This document shows, one piece after another, positions 7,256 to 15,937 of a stretch of 25,393 bases of DNA (position 1 is the stretch's first letter; every line of letters begins with the position of its first letter). Source of the stretch: CAVRZY01 sp963725415 (GTDB lineage: Bacteria > Acidobacteriota > Terriglobia > Bryobacterales > Bryobacteraceae); contig CAVRZY010000038.1 of the NCBI GenBank assembly GCA_963725415.1, positions 1 through 25,393 on the forward strand, read 5' to 3'. A program made the position numbers and the translations under genes. The notes under the pieces were generated by a model. It worked only from the letters and a program-made list of their open reading frames with translations. It was not told the origin of the DNA and did not search any database.

Positions 7256-9121
7256 TCAGAAGCCTTTCAGTGCGTCCATGTAAAAGACCGGTTTGTACCC
7301 CCGCTGGGTGACCCACTGGATGGCGCGCTCGACGCGCTCGCGGTAGTCCGGTTCGTAGGCCACGTAATCGGGGTAGAAATACTGCTCGTGGATCATCAGC
7401 TCCATCAGCTCGGACTGGTGCGGGTCGGCGGCCACCCGCTCCAGATGCGCCGCGATCCGCTCCAGTGGCACGCTGTTCACGACGATATCATGGCGGACAA
7501 ACAGCAGGTCCTCCCGCGTGTCCTTCCAGTAATCGCGCCCCATCAGGTAGCGCCACTGAGCCAGCGGAAGGTAGTAGCACACCGTGGGCAACTCCTCCCG
7601 CGCTTCGAAGTAGCCGGCCAGGCCGCGCACGCCTTCCCCGCGCAAGGCTCGGGCCGCGGCCAGCGTGGTGGTTCCCCAGTGGATGGTGGTGAACCAACTC
7701 AGCAGCTCCTTGCCGGCGAAGCGTTCGATCTCGCGCGTCACCAGCCGGTAATCCTGCCAGATCTGTTCCGCCGGGGCCTCCAGATACGGCCGGTCCGGCT
7801 CGTTGGCCCGCGCGTGGAACGTCAGCCGGATCCAATCGGCGTTTTCGCGCCACTCGCCGCGATACTTGTCGGGCATCTGGGACACGTTGAAGCCCTCGGT
7901 CTGGTAGTAGATGTTGAAGTGAAACTTAGTCCCGTACTTACGGTGCATCTCACGCCAGAAAGCCAGATACGGGTTGTCGAAGATGGATTTGTAAGTATCC
8001 GCGTGCAGGGCGATGTCCTTCAAGAACCGGATATTGTCGTCGATCGAGAAGCGGTAGCGCGGGAAGGAATCACGATCCCAGAAGACGGTAATGGCGTGGG
8101 AGGGGCCGCCCTCGGCCTCCGCGACGATTCTGGTCTCCCGCCCGCGTAGCAAGACCGGCGCGCGGAACTTGCCGTCTCGCACCTCCGCAGGCGCACCGTT
8201 GATGCGAACTGCGCCCGGGACACGGCTGAAGCCTTCGATGAAGATGCGCAGTCCGTCATCGCTTGTCTGGCCGTCGTGGCGGTTGAGGATGGCGCCGTCG
8301 GGCGGATCCGTGATGCGCAGCGGTTGATCGGCTTCCCAGGGCAGGCGCTGTGAACGATGCGGTGTGCGCAGCTTGTACACCGCGCCGGTGGCCGATTCGG
8401 CGACGTAGAGCGTCCGCAAATCCAGCCCGCCAAAACCCAGGCCCACGACGCCGGAGCCCGGTACCGGATAGGTTTCGATCAGCTTGCCCTCCGGGCTGAG
8501 CACGGACACCGCGCCCTCGCCTCCCACGCACAGGTTCCCCTGCTCGTCCAGGGCCAGGGCGGCGGCGCTCAGCTTGGCAAAACGCGTTCCAGCCCCGCCG
8601 TCGGCTGCGAACCGCCAGATCGTTCCCTCTCTATCCGCGATGAAAACGTGGCGGGCGTTCGCTGCGACCGCGCGCGGGCTGCGCACCTCGGCAGTGAACA
8701 CCGCCGCGCGCCCCTCCGCATCGAGCCGGTAAACCTGCGAGGCGCCCGGATCGGTGAAGTAGACCTCGCCATTCGGCGCCACCGCGATCTGATCGGGCGA
8801 ATCGAGGCTCTCAGTGAGCACGCTGATCCGGCCCCAGGGCGTGATTTTCAGGATGGCCTTGCGGCCACTGTCGGCGACGGACAGGTCGCCGGCCGCGTCA
8901 AAGGCCAGGCCCGCAGGTTGGCCCCCGGTCTCAACAAACGTCTTGGAGGTGTTCTGGGCCGGGATGCGCGCGATCCGCCCGCCGCTCGTCACGAACGGAG
9001 CGCCCTGCGGATCGACCGCCAGCCCTCGCGGCGAAGGAACCCCCCGCGCCACCTCGGCGGCCTGCGGCCAGGCCAACGCCGCTACAGCCAGTCCAACCGC
9101 CAGTTTCCAGGTCCGGGGCAT
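7256..9121 (-). CDS. Exported NHL-type beta-propeller fused to a polysaccharide-deacetylase-like domain
   Basis: A 621-residue exported protein. Residues 1-21 (KLAVGLAVAALAWPQ core) form a Sec signal peptide. Residues about 24-255 carry repeated NHL/SMP-30-like blades (SPRGLAVDPQG, QPAGLAFDAAGDL, SPDQIAVAPNGEVYFTDPGA). A short Ig-like linker follows at about 265-348 (TDPPDGAILNRHDG). The C-terminal part, about 355-621, begins RYRFSIDDNIRFL with an Asp pair at 361-362 and contains LTFHARANEPDRPY with His 436, like the metal-binding Asp-Asp and His of NodB-type polysaccharide deacetylases, although the second His pattern is not canonical. Function is inferred: binding of and action on an extracellular or periplasmic polysaccharide. 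It is coupled to araB downstream and divergent from the gene at 9176. The whole frame is intact. Annotation as a simple gluconolactonase would ignore the C-terminal half. Confidence 0.85.
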   Translation of the reverse strand: MPRTWKLAVGLAVAALAWPQAAEVARGVPSPRGLAVDPQGAPFVTSGGRIARIPAQNTSKTFVETGGQPAGLAFDAAGDLSVADSGRKAILKITPWGRISVLTESLDSPDQIAVAPNGEVYFTDPGASQVYRLDAEGRAAVFTAEVRSPRAVAANARHVFIADREGTIWRFAADGGAGTRFAKLSAAALALDEQGNLCVGGEGAVSVLSPEGKLIETYPVPGSGVVGLGFGGLDLRTLYVAESATGAVYKLRTPHRSQRLPWEADQPLRITDPPDGAILNRHDGQTSDDGLRIFIEGFSRVPGAVRINGAPAEVRDGKFRAPVLLRGRETRIVAEAEGGPSHAITVFWDRDSFPRYRFSIDDNIRFLKDIALHADTYKSIFDNPYLAFWREMHRKYGTKFHFNIYYQTEGFNVSQMPDKYRGEWRENADWIRLTFHARANEPDRPYLEAPAEQIWQDYRLVTREIERFAGKELLSWFTTIHWGTTTLAAARALRGEGVRGLAGYFEAREELPTVCYYLPLAQWRYLMGRDYWKDTREDLLFVRHDIVVNSVPLERIAAHLERVAADPHQSELMELMIHEQYFYPDYVAYEPDYRERVERAIQWVTQRGYKPVFYMDALKGF

Positions 9122-9175
9122 GCCGCAAAGCTATCAAAGTGTGCCCGTCTCGTCAATCGGATAAAATGGCCCCCA

Positions 9176-10570
9176 ATGAACGCCATTTCGACTGTTCTGA
9201 TTGCTGCTTCCATGACCTCCCTGTTTGCGCAGGAGGTGATCGTCCGACCCAAGGAGATTGACGATGTGCTCGTCAATCCGGGCATCGGTTTCATGACCTT
9301 CCAGCGGTTCAACGGCGACGAGCTGAACCAGGGGCTGCGGTGGACCGAGGGTTACCCGATCGTCTACCAGGAGTTCAAGGGCAGCCTGGAAAACAAGAAC
9401 CATCCCATGACCTCGATCGCCTACTTCCGCGTGTACTGGAAGTTCATCGAGCCGGAGATGGGGAAGTACCGCTGGGAGCTGATCGACACGGCGCTGAAGA
9501 CCGCCCGCGCGCGCGGCCAGACCCTGATGCTGCGCATCGCCCCCTACGGCACCACGCAGGACAACGACGTGCCGGACTGGTACCGCGCCATGCTGGGGAA
9601 CGAATCGCGCAAGACTGCCGATACAGAAATGGCGGACCGATCCCGGAGGACCCGCGCTACGCGCTGCATTTTGGCAACATGGTGCGGGCGCTGGGGCGGC
9701 GCTACGACGGGCATCCGGATCTGGAGAGCGTGGACATGGCGATTGTGGGCGCCTGGGGCGAGGGCGCGGGTTCCGCCGAGCTGACCCAGAAGACCCGCGA
9801 GACGCTGGTAGACAGCTACCTCGAAGTCGTTCGAGAAAACGCCGCTGGTCATGCTGCTCACCGACGAGAAGACCAACAAGTACGGCCTCTCGAAGAAGCC
9901 CGTGGGCTGGCGGGTGGATTGCCTGGGCGACATGGGCGGCTTCTGCAACCCCAACTGGTCGCACATGCAGGACTACTATCCGCAGGGCATCATCAACTTC
10001 GGCATGCAGGAGGCCTGGAAGAAGGCGCCGGTGACCTTCGAAGTGTGCTGGGTGATGCAGCACTGGAAAAACAAGGGCTGGGATGTGGACTACATCATCG
10101 ACCAGTCGCTGAAGTGGCACATCTCGTCGTTCAACGCCAAGTCGTCGGCGGTGCCCGAGGAATGGTGGCCGCAGGTCAACCGCTGGCTGAAGAAGATGGG
10201 GTACCGTTTCGTGCTGCGGAAGTTCACTTATCCGGGCGTGGTACGGCCGCAAGGGAAGCTGGCCTTCACCTCCTGGTGGGAGAACAAGGGTGTGGCGCCC
10301 TGCTACAAGCAGTTCCCTGTGGCGCTGCGGTTGAAAAACGACAAGCGGACCGAGGTGCTGATCACGGACGCGGACATACGCGCCTGGCTGCCGGGTGACA
10401 ACCTCTACGACAACGCGGTGTTTGTTCCGGCGGACATGCCGGCGGGCGAGTACCAGATCGGTATCGCGCTGCTGGATCCGATTACACAGAAGCCCAAGGT
10501 GAAGCTGGCCATCGCGGGCCTGGAGCCGGACGGCTGGTACAACCTGGGGAAAGTCAGAGTGCAGGAGTAA
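9176..10570 (+). CDS. Exported DUF4832-type (glycoside-hydrolase-like) protein, three single-base insertions
   Basis: The ATG at 9176 begins MNAISTVLIAASMTSLFAQE, a short Sec signal peptide. The N-terminal part (VLVNPGIGFMTFQRF, AYFRVYWKFIEPEMGKYRW) resembles TIM-barrel glycoside-hydrolase-like proteins. The C-terminal part (WENKGVAPCYKQFPVALRL to GWYNLGKVRVQE) resembles DUF4832. The frame is broken, but removing an extra A at 9614, one C of 9642-9644 and a G at 9829 gives continuous peptides (KLPIQKWRTDPEDPRYALHF; YLEVFEKTPLVMLLTDEKTN) and 463 residues. No Shine-Dalgarno sequence precedes the ATG; a TAAAAT hexamer about 8 bases upstream could be a -10 box, giving a leaderless mRNA. It is first in a four-gene unit. 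A carbohydrate-related role is inferred; the catalytic residues were not identified. The frameshifts look like sequencing errors. Confidence 0.8.
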
Positions 10571-10582
10571 GGAGGCAGGGTC

Positions 10583-13057
10583 ATGCGATTTACCTGGATT
10601 CTGCTGGCCGCGCTGGCTTGCGGATTGGCGGTGCGCGACCGGCTCGCTAAGACGTCCGCGTCGGATGCGGACACGATTACCTGGGGCGCCACCGATCCGA
10701 GTTGGTCGCCGGATGGCGCGCGGCTGGCGTTCTCGTTGTTCGGCAGCGTCTGGATTGTTTCCGCGGAAGGCGGCGAAGCCCGGCAGCTAACGAGTTCGCC
10801 CGGCTATCACGCTCATCCGGCCTTCTCGCCGGACGGGAAGAGGGTCGCCTTTCTGCGGGGCGAAGCGCCGCGCGGCTCGCTTCCCAACATTCCGGGCAAC
10901 CTGGTCCTGGTGGATGTGGAGACAGGCCGGGAAGAAGAGATCCGGACGCCGTATCCGGTATCGGGCACGCTGGCGTGGTCGCCAGATGGAACGCGGATCG
11001 CGTGCGCCCTGAGCGTCTCCAATGCCGGCGCGCTGCTCAACGAGATCACGGTAGCCGACCGCAGCATCCGGCAGATCCAGTTCTATGCGCACAACATGCG
11101 GGCGGGTTCGATGTGGGTGGACACGGCCTGGAATCCGAAGCGCAACGAGATCTTCTTCGCGGCGCAGCGGCTGGGCGCGCCGCAGCTCTGGTCGATTGAT
11201 CCCGCCGGACCGCCGATCACCGTGCAGTTGCCGCTCACGCGCTACCGCCCGGAGGACATCGTGCTGTTGCAGCGGATCTCGGCGCTCCCGGACGGCTCGG
11301 GCCTGATTTATTCGGCAGACGTGGTCAACGGGCGGGGGAACTACGAGCTGTATCGCATTCCGCGTGAGGGTGGAACGCCCGTGCCGATCACCAACAGCGA
11401 GCGCGATGAGTTCACGCCAGCGGTATCTCCGGATGGCACACGCATCGCCGTGACTTCGAACCAGATGGGCAACATCGACCTGTTCACGATGCCGATTTCC
11501 GGCGGCGAGTTGAGGCACGTACGACTGACGAACCTGAAATTCCGGCAGCCGGCGGGCCGGCTGCGCGTGCGCGCGCTCGATGAGCTGGGCAACCCGACGC
11601 GTGTGCGGCTGTACGTCCGGGCTTCGGATGGGAGGGCGTACTGCCCGGCCGGTTCGCCCATCTACTACTACGCTTTGGATCCGGGCCGCGGCCGCGAAGG
11701 GTTCTTCGTGGCCAGCGGGGATGACACGTTTCCCGTGCCCGCGGGCAAGGTCGAGCTGGTCGCGCTGAAGGGCGTCGAGTACGACATCGCGGAGCGTTCG
11801 GTGGACGTCGCGGCGAATGATACCGCGGAAGTTACCATCCACATGCAGCGCTGGACCAACTGGAACCAGCGCGGCTGGCACACCGGCGAGAACCATTTCC
11901 ACGCTAACTACAACGGCAGTTACTACCAGCGCCCGAAGCAGTCGCTGGCGTGGCTGGAAGCCGAGGACCTGAACGCGGCGACCATGATGGTGGCCAACAA
12001 CGAAGGCGCGTTCATTCACGACAAGGAGTTCTTCCGCGGGAGTCCCGACCCGCTGTCCACTCCGCGCTATGTGCTGTACTGGGGCGAAGAGTACCGCAAC
12101 CATTACCCACTGGGCCACCAGGCGTTCGTCAACCTCAAGAAGCTGGTGCCGCCGTTCTTCACCAGCGTGCCGGGCAGCAACTCGCCGTACGATTTCCCGC
12201 TGAACACCATGGCGGCGATGGAAGCGCGTAGCCAGGGCGGGCTGGTAACCTACGTTCACCCCGCGGCCGCGACCCGCGACGTGCTGGACACCTGGCTGGG
12301 AGCGAAGGAGATCCCGGTGGGCGCGGCGTTCGGCGCGGTGGATTCCCTGGACCTGCTGCCGTTCGGCGAGCCGGCTTACGAGTTGTGGTACCGGCTGCTG
12401 AACTGCGGCTTCAAGATCTCGGCGGGGGCGGGGACCGACGTGTTCACCAACTGGCGGGGCATCAACCAGATTCCGGGCGGAGCGCGGCAGTACGTCGAGG
12501 TGGGCTCGGCGATGAACTGGGACCGCTGGGTCGCGCGGTTCCGCGAAGGCCGCAACTTCGTGACCAACGGGCCGCTGCTGAGCTTCAGCGTCAACGGCGA
12601 GCCGCTCGGCGCGGAGATCCGCGTTCCGGAGGGCCAGCCGTATCAGGCCCGGCTTACGGCTGAAGTGAGCTCGCGGACGCCGCTGCGCTCGGTTGAGTTC
12701 ATCCAGAACGGAGAGGTGATCGAGAGCCGGCAAGTCCCAGAGGGGACGCGCTCGTTCCGCTTGGAGAAAGAGGTGAAGGTGGACGCCAGTTGCTGGTTCG
12801 CGGTCCGCGCGACCGGCGTGCCCGCGCGGGGAATGGGGATGCCGAGGGCGCACTCGGGCGCGATCTACGTGAAGGTCGGCGGGCGGCCCACGCTGGTCCG
12901 GCAGGATGTCGAGCTGATGATTCGATGGCTGGACCGGCTGTGGCTGTCGCTGGAGGAGCGCAACAACTTCGGCCCGGGCGACAATCGCGAGCGCGCGCGG
13001 CAGATGATCGCGGAGGCGCGAAAACATTACGAGGGGAAATTGTCGGTTTCCAGGTGA
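10583..13057 (+). CDS. Exported TolB-like propeller fused to a PHP/CehA-type metallohydrolase domain
   Basis: An 824-residue protein with a short hydrophobic N-terminus (MRFTWILLAALACGLAV), probably a signal peptide. Residues about 30-310 hold PD40/TolB propeller blades with repeated WSPDGARLAF, FSPDGKRVAF, WSPDGTRIA and VSPDGTRIAV motifs. A beta-sandwich-like linker (about 325-420) leads to a PHP-like metal site beginning GWHTGENHFHANYNG (His 433, 438, 440), then TYVHPAAA and AGAGTDVFTNW, as in CehA/McbA-type hydrolases. A C-terminal region (RNFVTNGPLLSFSVNG) resembles the sandwich that follows in such proteins. A strong ribosome binding site (TAAGGAGG, overlapping the upstream stop) sits 5 bases before the ATG. 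The gene is 12 bases after the DUF4832 gene and 2 bases before the oxidoreductase. Substrate unknown; hydrolysis of a phosphoester, carbamate or similar bond is a family-based guess. Confidence 0.85.
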   Translation: MRFTWILLAALACGLAVRDRLAKTSASDADTITWGATDPSWSPDGARLAFSLFGSVWIVSAEGGEARQLTSSPGYHAHPAFSPDGKRVAFLRGEAPRGSLPNIPGNLVLVDVETGREEEIRTPYPVSGTLAWSPDGTRIACALSVSNAGALLNEITVADRSIRQIQFYAHNMRAGSMWVDTAWNPKRNEIFFAAQRLGAPQLWSIDPAGPPITVQLPLTRYRPEDIVLLQRISALPDGSGLIYSADVVNGRGNYELYRIPREGGTPVPITNSERDEFTPAVSPDGTRIAVTSNQMGNIDLFTMPISGGELRHVRLTNLKFRQPAGRLRVRALDELGNPTRVRLYVRASDGRAYCPAGSPIYYYALDPGRGREGFFVASGDDTFPVPAGKVELVALKGVEYDIAERSVDVAANDTAEVTIHMQRWTNWNQRGWHTGENHFHANYNGSYYQRPKQSLAWLEAEDLNAATMMVANNEGAFIHDKEFFRGSPDPLSTPRYVLYWGEEYRNHYPLGHQAFVNLKKLVPPFFTSVPGSNSPYDFPLNTMAAMEARSQGGLVTYVHPAAATRDVLDTWLGAKEIPVGAAFGAVDSLDLLPFGEPAYELWYRLLNCGFKISAGAGTDVFTNWRGINQIPGGARQYVEVGSAMNWDRWVARFREGRNFVTNGPLLSFSVNGEPLGAEIRVPEGQPYQARLTAEVSSRTPLRSVEFIQNGEVIESRQVPEGTRSFRLEKEVKVDASCWFAVRATGVPARGMGMPRAHSGAIYVKVGGRPTLVRQDVELMIRWLDRLWLSLEERNNFGPGDNRERARQMIAEARKHYEGKLSVSR

Positions 13058-13059
13058 GC

Positions 13060-14134
13060 ATGAGAAACGTTCGAGCCGGCTTGATCGGTTCCCAGTTTGT
13101 CAGCACCATCCACTGCGAGGCGCTAAAGAGAGTGGCGGGCGCCGAAGTGTTTGCTGTAGCCTCGCCCAACCACGCCGCCCAGTTCGCGGCGCGGCACAAC
13201 ATTCGGCACCACTTCGCAGGCTATAAACAGATGCTGGCGATGGATGAGCTGGACATGGTGGTGCTGGGGCTGCCCAACGATCTGCACTGCCAGGCAGCGC
13301 TCGATGCGGCGGTCGCGGGGAAGCACGTGGTTTGCGAGAAGCCGATGGCCATGAACCTGGCGCAGGCGGACCAAATGATCGGGGCGTGCAAGAAAGCGAA
13401 GGTGAAGCTGATGTACGCCGAGGAGCTGTGCTTTGCGCCCAAGTATGTGCGCTTGAAGCAACTGGTGGACGAAGGAGCGCTGGGCAAGGTTTACCTGGTC
13501 AAGCAGAGCGAGAAGCACAGCGGGCCGCATGCCGCCTGGTTCTGGGACGTGCGCCGCTCCGGCGGCGGAGTGACCCTCGACATGGGCTGTCACGCCTGCG
13601 AGTTTTTCCGCTGGATGCTGGGCAAGCCGCGAGTGGAGAGCGTCTACGCGGACATGGGCACTTACATCCACCGGGACAAGACCGCGGGGGACGACAACAG
13701 CCTGCTCATCGTGAAGTTCGAAGGCGGGGCGACCGGGCTGGCCGAAGAGAGCTGGGCCAAGAAAGGCGGGATGGACGACTGCGCCGAGGTGTACGGCTCG
13801 GAAGGCGTGGCCTACGCCGACCTGCTCCAGGGCAACTCGATTCTGACTTACAGCGAACGCGGCTACGGGCTACGCGGTGGAAAAAGCTTCGACGACGGCG
13901 GGCTGGTCGTTCACCATCTTCGAGGAAATCTGGAACTACGGCTTCCCGCAGGAGTTTGAGCATTTCGTCGATTGCGTTCGGAATGACAAGCCGCCGCTGG
14001 AGACCGGCGAGGACGGCCGGGCGGTGCTGGAGATGATCTTCGCGGCCTACGAATCGGCGCGGGAAGGCCGGCGGGTCGCGCTGCCTTTCGCCACCGAGGC
14101 ACGGGCGCCGATTGAGTTGTGGAGGCAAGGATGA
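13060..14134 (+). CDS. Gfo/Idh/MocA-family NAD(P)-dependent oxidoreductase, one frameshift
   Basis: Cytoplasmic dehydrogenase-type protein acting on sugars, inositols or their derivatives in known relatives. The N-terminal Rossmann fold begins VRAGLIGSQFVSTIHCEAL (the usual glycine-rich turn reads GLIGSQF), and GKHVVCEKPMAMN at residues 88-99 is the family EKP motif. The C-terminal domain has GGGVTLDMGCHACEFFRWM with the conserved Asp and His. The frame breaks at 13867-13869, where removal of one G gives GYGYAVEKASTTAGWSFTIF and continuation to a stop at 14132-14134. The repaired protein has 357 residues, normal for the family. The ATG at 13060 is chosen; an in-frame GTG at 13054 is possible. 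The stop overlaps the next start as ATGA. The context (carbohydrate-related exported proteins) suggests sugar derivative oxidation, but the substrate is unknown. Confidence 0.88.
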
Positions 14135-15804
14135 GGACCGGCGCCAATTCGTCACGCAAGGCCGCGACACAGGCCAATCCCGGCGATGGGAGAGTGCGTT
14201 GCCTCAGCGCGCTGCTCCTGTTCGCGCTGGCGGCCGGCCCTCTGTGCGCGCAAGAGCGGAAAGTGATCGACGCCATGGCGCCCATGCGTGATGGCGTCCG
14301 CCTGGCGATCAAGGTGCTCTTACCCGAAGGAGAAGGGCCGTGGCCGGCCATCCTCACGCGCACGCCGTATGGCATGGAGCGGAACCTCCAGAGACCGGCC
14401 CCGTGGCCCAGGCGCGGCTATGCCAGAGTGCTTCAGGACTGCCGGGGCCGCTTCAAGAGCGAGGGCAAGTTCCGTCCTTTCGAAGACGACCTCGAGGACG
14501 GCTACGACACCATCGAATGGATCGCGGCACAGAAGTGGTCGAATGGCCAGGTCGGGATGCTGGGCGGTTCAGCGCCCGGTGCGATTGCCAACCAGGCGGT
14601 GATGAGCGGCGCGCCGCACCTGGTCTGTGCCTTCGTCAACGTGGCCCACGCGGACCCTTACCATATCGCCTCTTTCCCCGGGGGAGTGTTCCTGTCGATG
14701 CTGAACGAAAACTGGCTGCGAAACCAGGGTGTGCCTATGCCCGAGATGCCGCGGCCGATCTTCCGGGTCTACGACGAGTCCTACGCCCGGCACGAGATGC
14801 GGAGCTACTACTCGAAGATCACCATTCCGATGTACAACACCGGGGGCTGGTATGACATCTTCAGCCAGGGCACGATTGACAACTTCGTAGGGTTGCAGAC
14901 GCAGGGGGCGGGGCGGGCCAGGGGAAGCCAGAAGCTGCTAATGCGGCCGCAGGCCCACGGGGCGAACCTGGACGGGGACCTGAAATACCCCAACGCCGAA
15001 GCTATCGACCCGCAGGCGCAGGCCCGCTGGTTCGACTATTGGCTGAAGGGAATCGACAACGGCATCATGAAAGAGCCGCCGATCCGGTACTACTTGATGG
15101 GCGACCCGTTCGACCAGGCGGCTCCGGGAAACCAGTGGCGGACGGCGGATTCCTGGCCGCCGCAGGCGCACAGCACGGCCTACTATCTGCACGCGCGGAA
15201 CCTGCTGTCGCTGGAAGCGCCGCGAGCGGAGGGGGGAAGCGATTCCTACGTTTACGACCCGCGGAATCCGGTGCCTACGCAGGGCGGCAACAACCTGGGC
15301 CGCCCTCACGGTCCCCTGGATCAGCGATCAGTGAGCAGGCGGCCCGACGTGCTGCGGTACGAGACCCAGCCGCTCGCCAGACCCATCGAGATTGTGGGGC
15401 GCGTTTATGCCGACCTCTGGGTGAGCACCGACGCCGAAGACACCGACTTCATGGTCAAGTTCATCGACGTCTACCCCAGCGGCTATGAGGCGCTGATGCT
15501 GGACGAACCCTTCCGTCTCCGCTACCACCAGGGCTTCGACAAGATGACGCGGGTGGAAAAGGGGAAGGTCTACCGCATCAAGGTTGACCTATGGTCTACC
15601 GCGCTGGTATTCAACAAGGGCCACAAAGTAGCAGTACATGTAAGTAGCAGTAACTGGCCGCGCTTCGAGCGGCACTCGAACACCTGGGAACCGGTGAAAA
15701 CGTACGATGCATCGGTGAAGGCCAGGAACACCGTCTATCGCGACGCGCAGCACCCGTCCAGGATACTTCTGCCGGTCACCCGGATCTACGGCCAGTCACC
15801 TTAG
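14131..15804 (+). CDS. Exported CocE/NonD-family alpha/beta hydrolase (X-Pro dipeptidyl-peptidase S15-like)
   Basis: A 557-residue exported esterase or acyl-peptidase-like enzyme. The ATG at 14131 overlaps the oxidoreductase stop (ATGA) and has GGAGG 5 bases upstream; a GTG at 14119 is less likely. The N-terminus has a long polar stretch and then a hydrophobic core (CLSALLLFALAAGPLCAQ), so it is exported. The alpha/beta-hydrolase domain includes AILTRTPYG, the nucleophile elbow GMLGGSAPGAIAN with Ser 147, and a likely catalytic His in MRPQAHG. The C-terminal half matches the jelly-roll domain of the family (IVGRVYADLWVSTDAEDTDF, GHKVAVHVSSSNWPRF). Relatives hydrolyse esters such as cocaine or cephalosporin acyl groups, or dipeptides; the natural substrate here is not known. 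Last gene of the four-gene unit starting at 9176. Frame intact. Confidence 0.9.
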   Translation: MRTGANSSRKAATQANPGDGRVRCLSALLLFALAAGPLCAQERKVIDAMAPMRDGVRLAIKVLLPEGEGPWPAILTRTPYGMERNLQRPAPWPRRGYARVLQDCRGRFKSEGKFRPFEDDLEDGYDTIEWIAAQKWSNGQVGMLGGSAPGAIANQAVMSGAPHLVCAFVNVAHADPYHIASFPGGVFLSMLNENWLRNQGVPMPEMPRPIFRVYDESYARHEMRSYYSKITIPMYNTGGWYDIFSQGTIDNFVGLQTQGAGRARGSQKLLMRPQAHGANLDGDLKYPNAEAIDPQAQARWFDYWLKGIDNGIMKEPPIRYYLMGDPFDQAAPGNQWRTADSWPPQAHSTAYYLHARNLLSLEAPRAEGGSDSYVYDPRNPVPTQGGNNLGRPHGPLDQRSVSRRPDVLRYETQPLARPIEIVGRVYADLWVSTDAEDTDFMVKFIDVYPSGYEALMLDEPFRLRYHQGFDKMTRVEKGKVYRIKVDLWSTALVFNKGHKVAVHVSSSNWPRFERHSNTWEPVKTYDASVKARNTVYRDAQHPSRILLPVTRIYGQSP

Positions 15805-15937
15805 GATCCGTCCTGAAACAACGTTGCCGGCGGGTTCAATCGCCTGCTTGCGAACGACCCATGCTGAGGCCGGCAAGCCCGTGACATCGAAATGCAGAAT
15901 TCTGCGCCGGCCGTGCGTGATGACGAAGAGCCAGGAC

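Noticed and set aside
10787..13027. Long minus-strand open frame of 746 codons
   Set aside because: It lies entirely antisense to the TolB-PHP gene, is Arg/His/Val-rich without domains, and arises from high-GC codon use.
15824..15876. TTGCCGGC/GCCGGCAA inverted repeat and the palindrome GCAGAATTCTGC at 15894-15905 in the gap between convergent genes
   Set aside because: The loop is 37 bases, no T tract follows, and short palindromes of this size occur by chance; no function can be supported.
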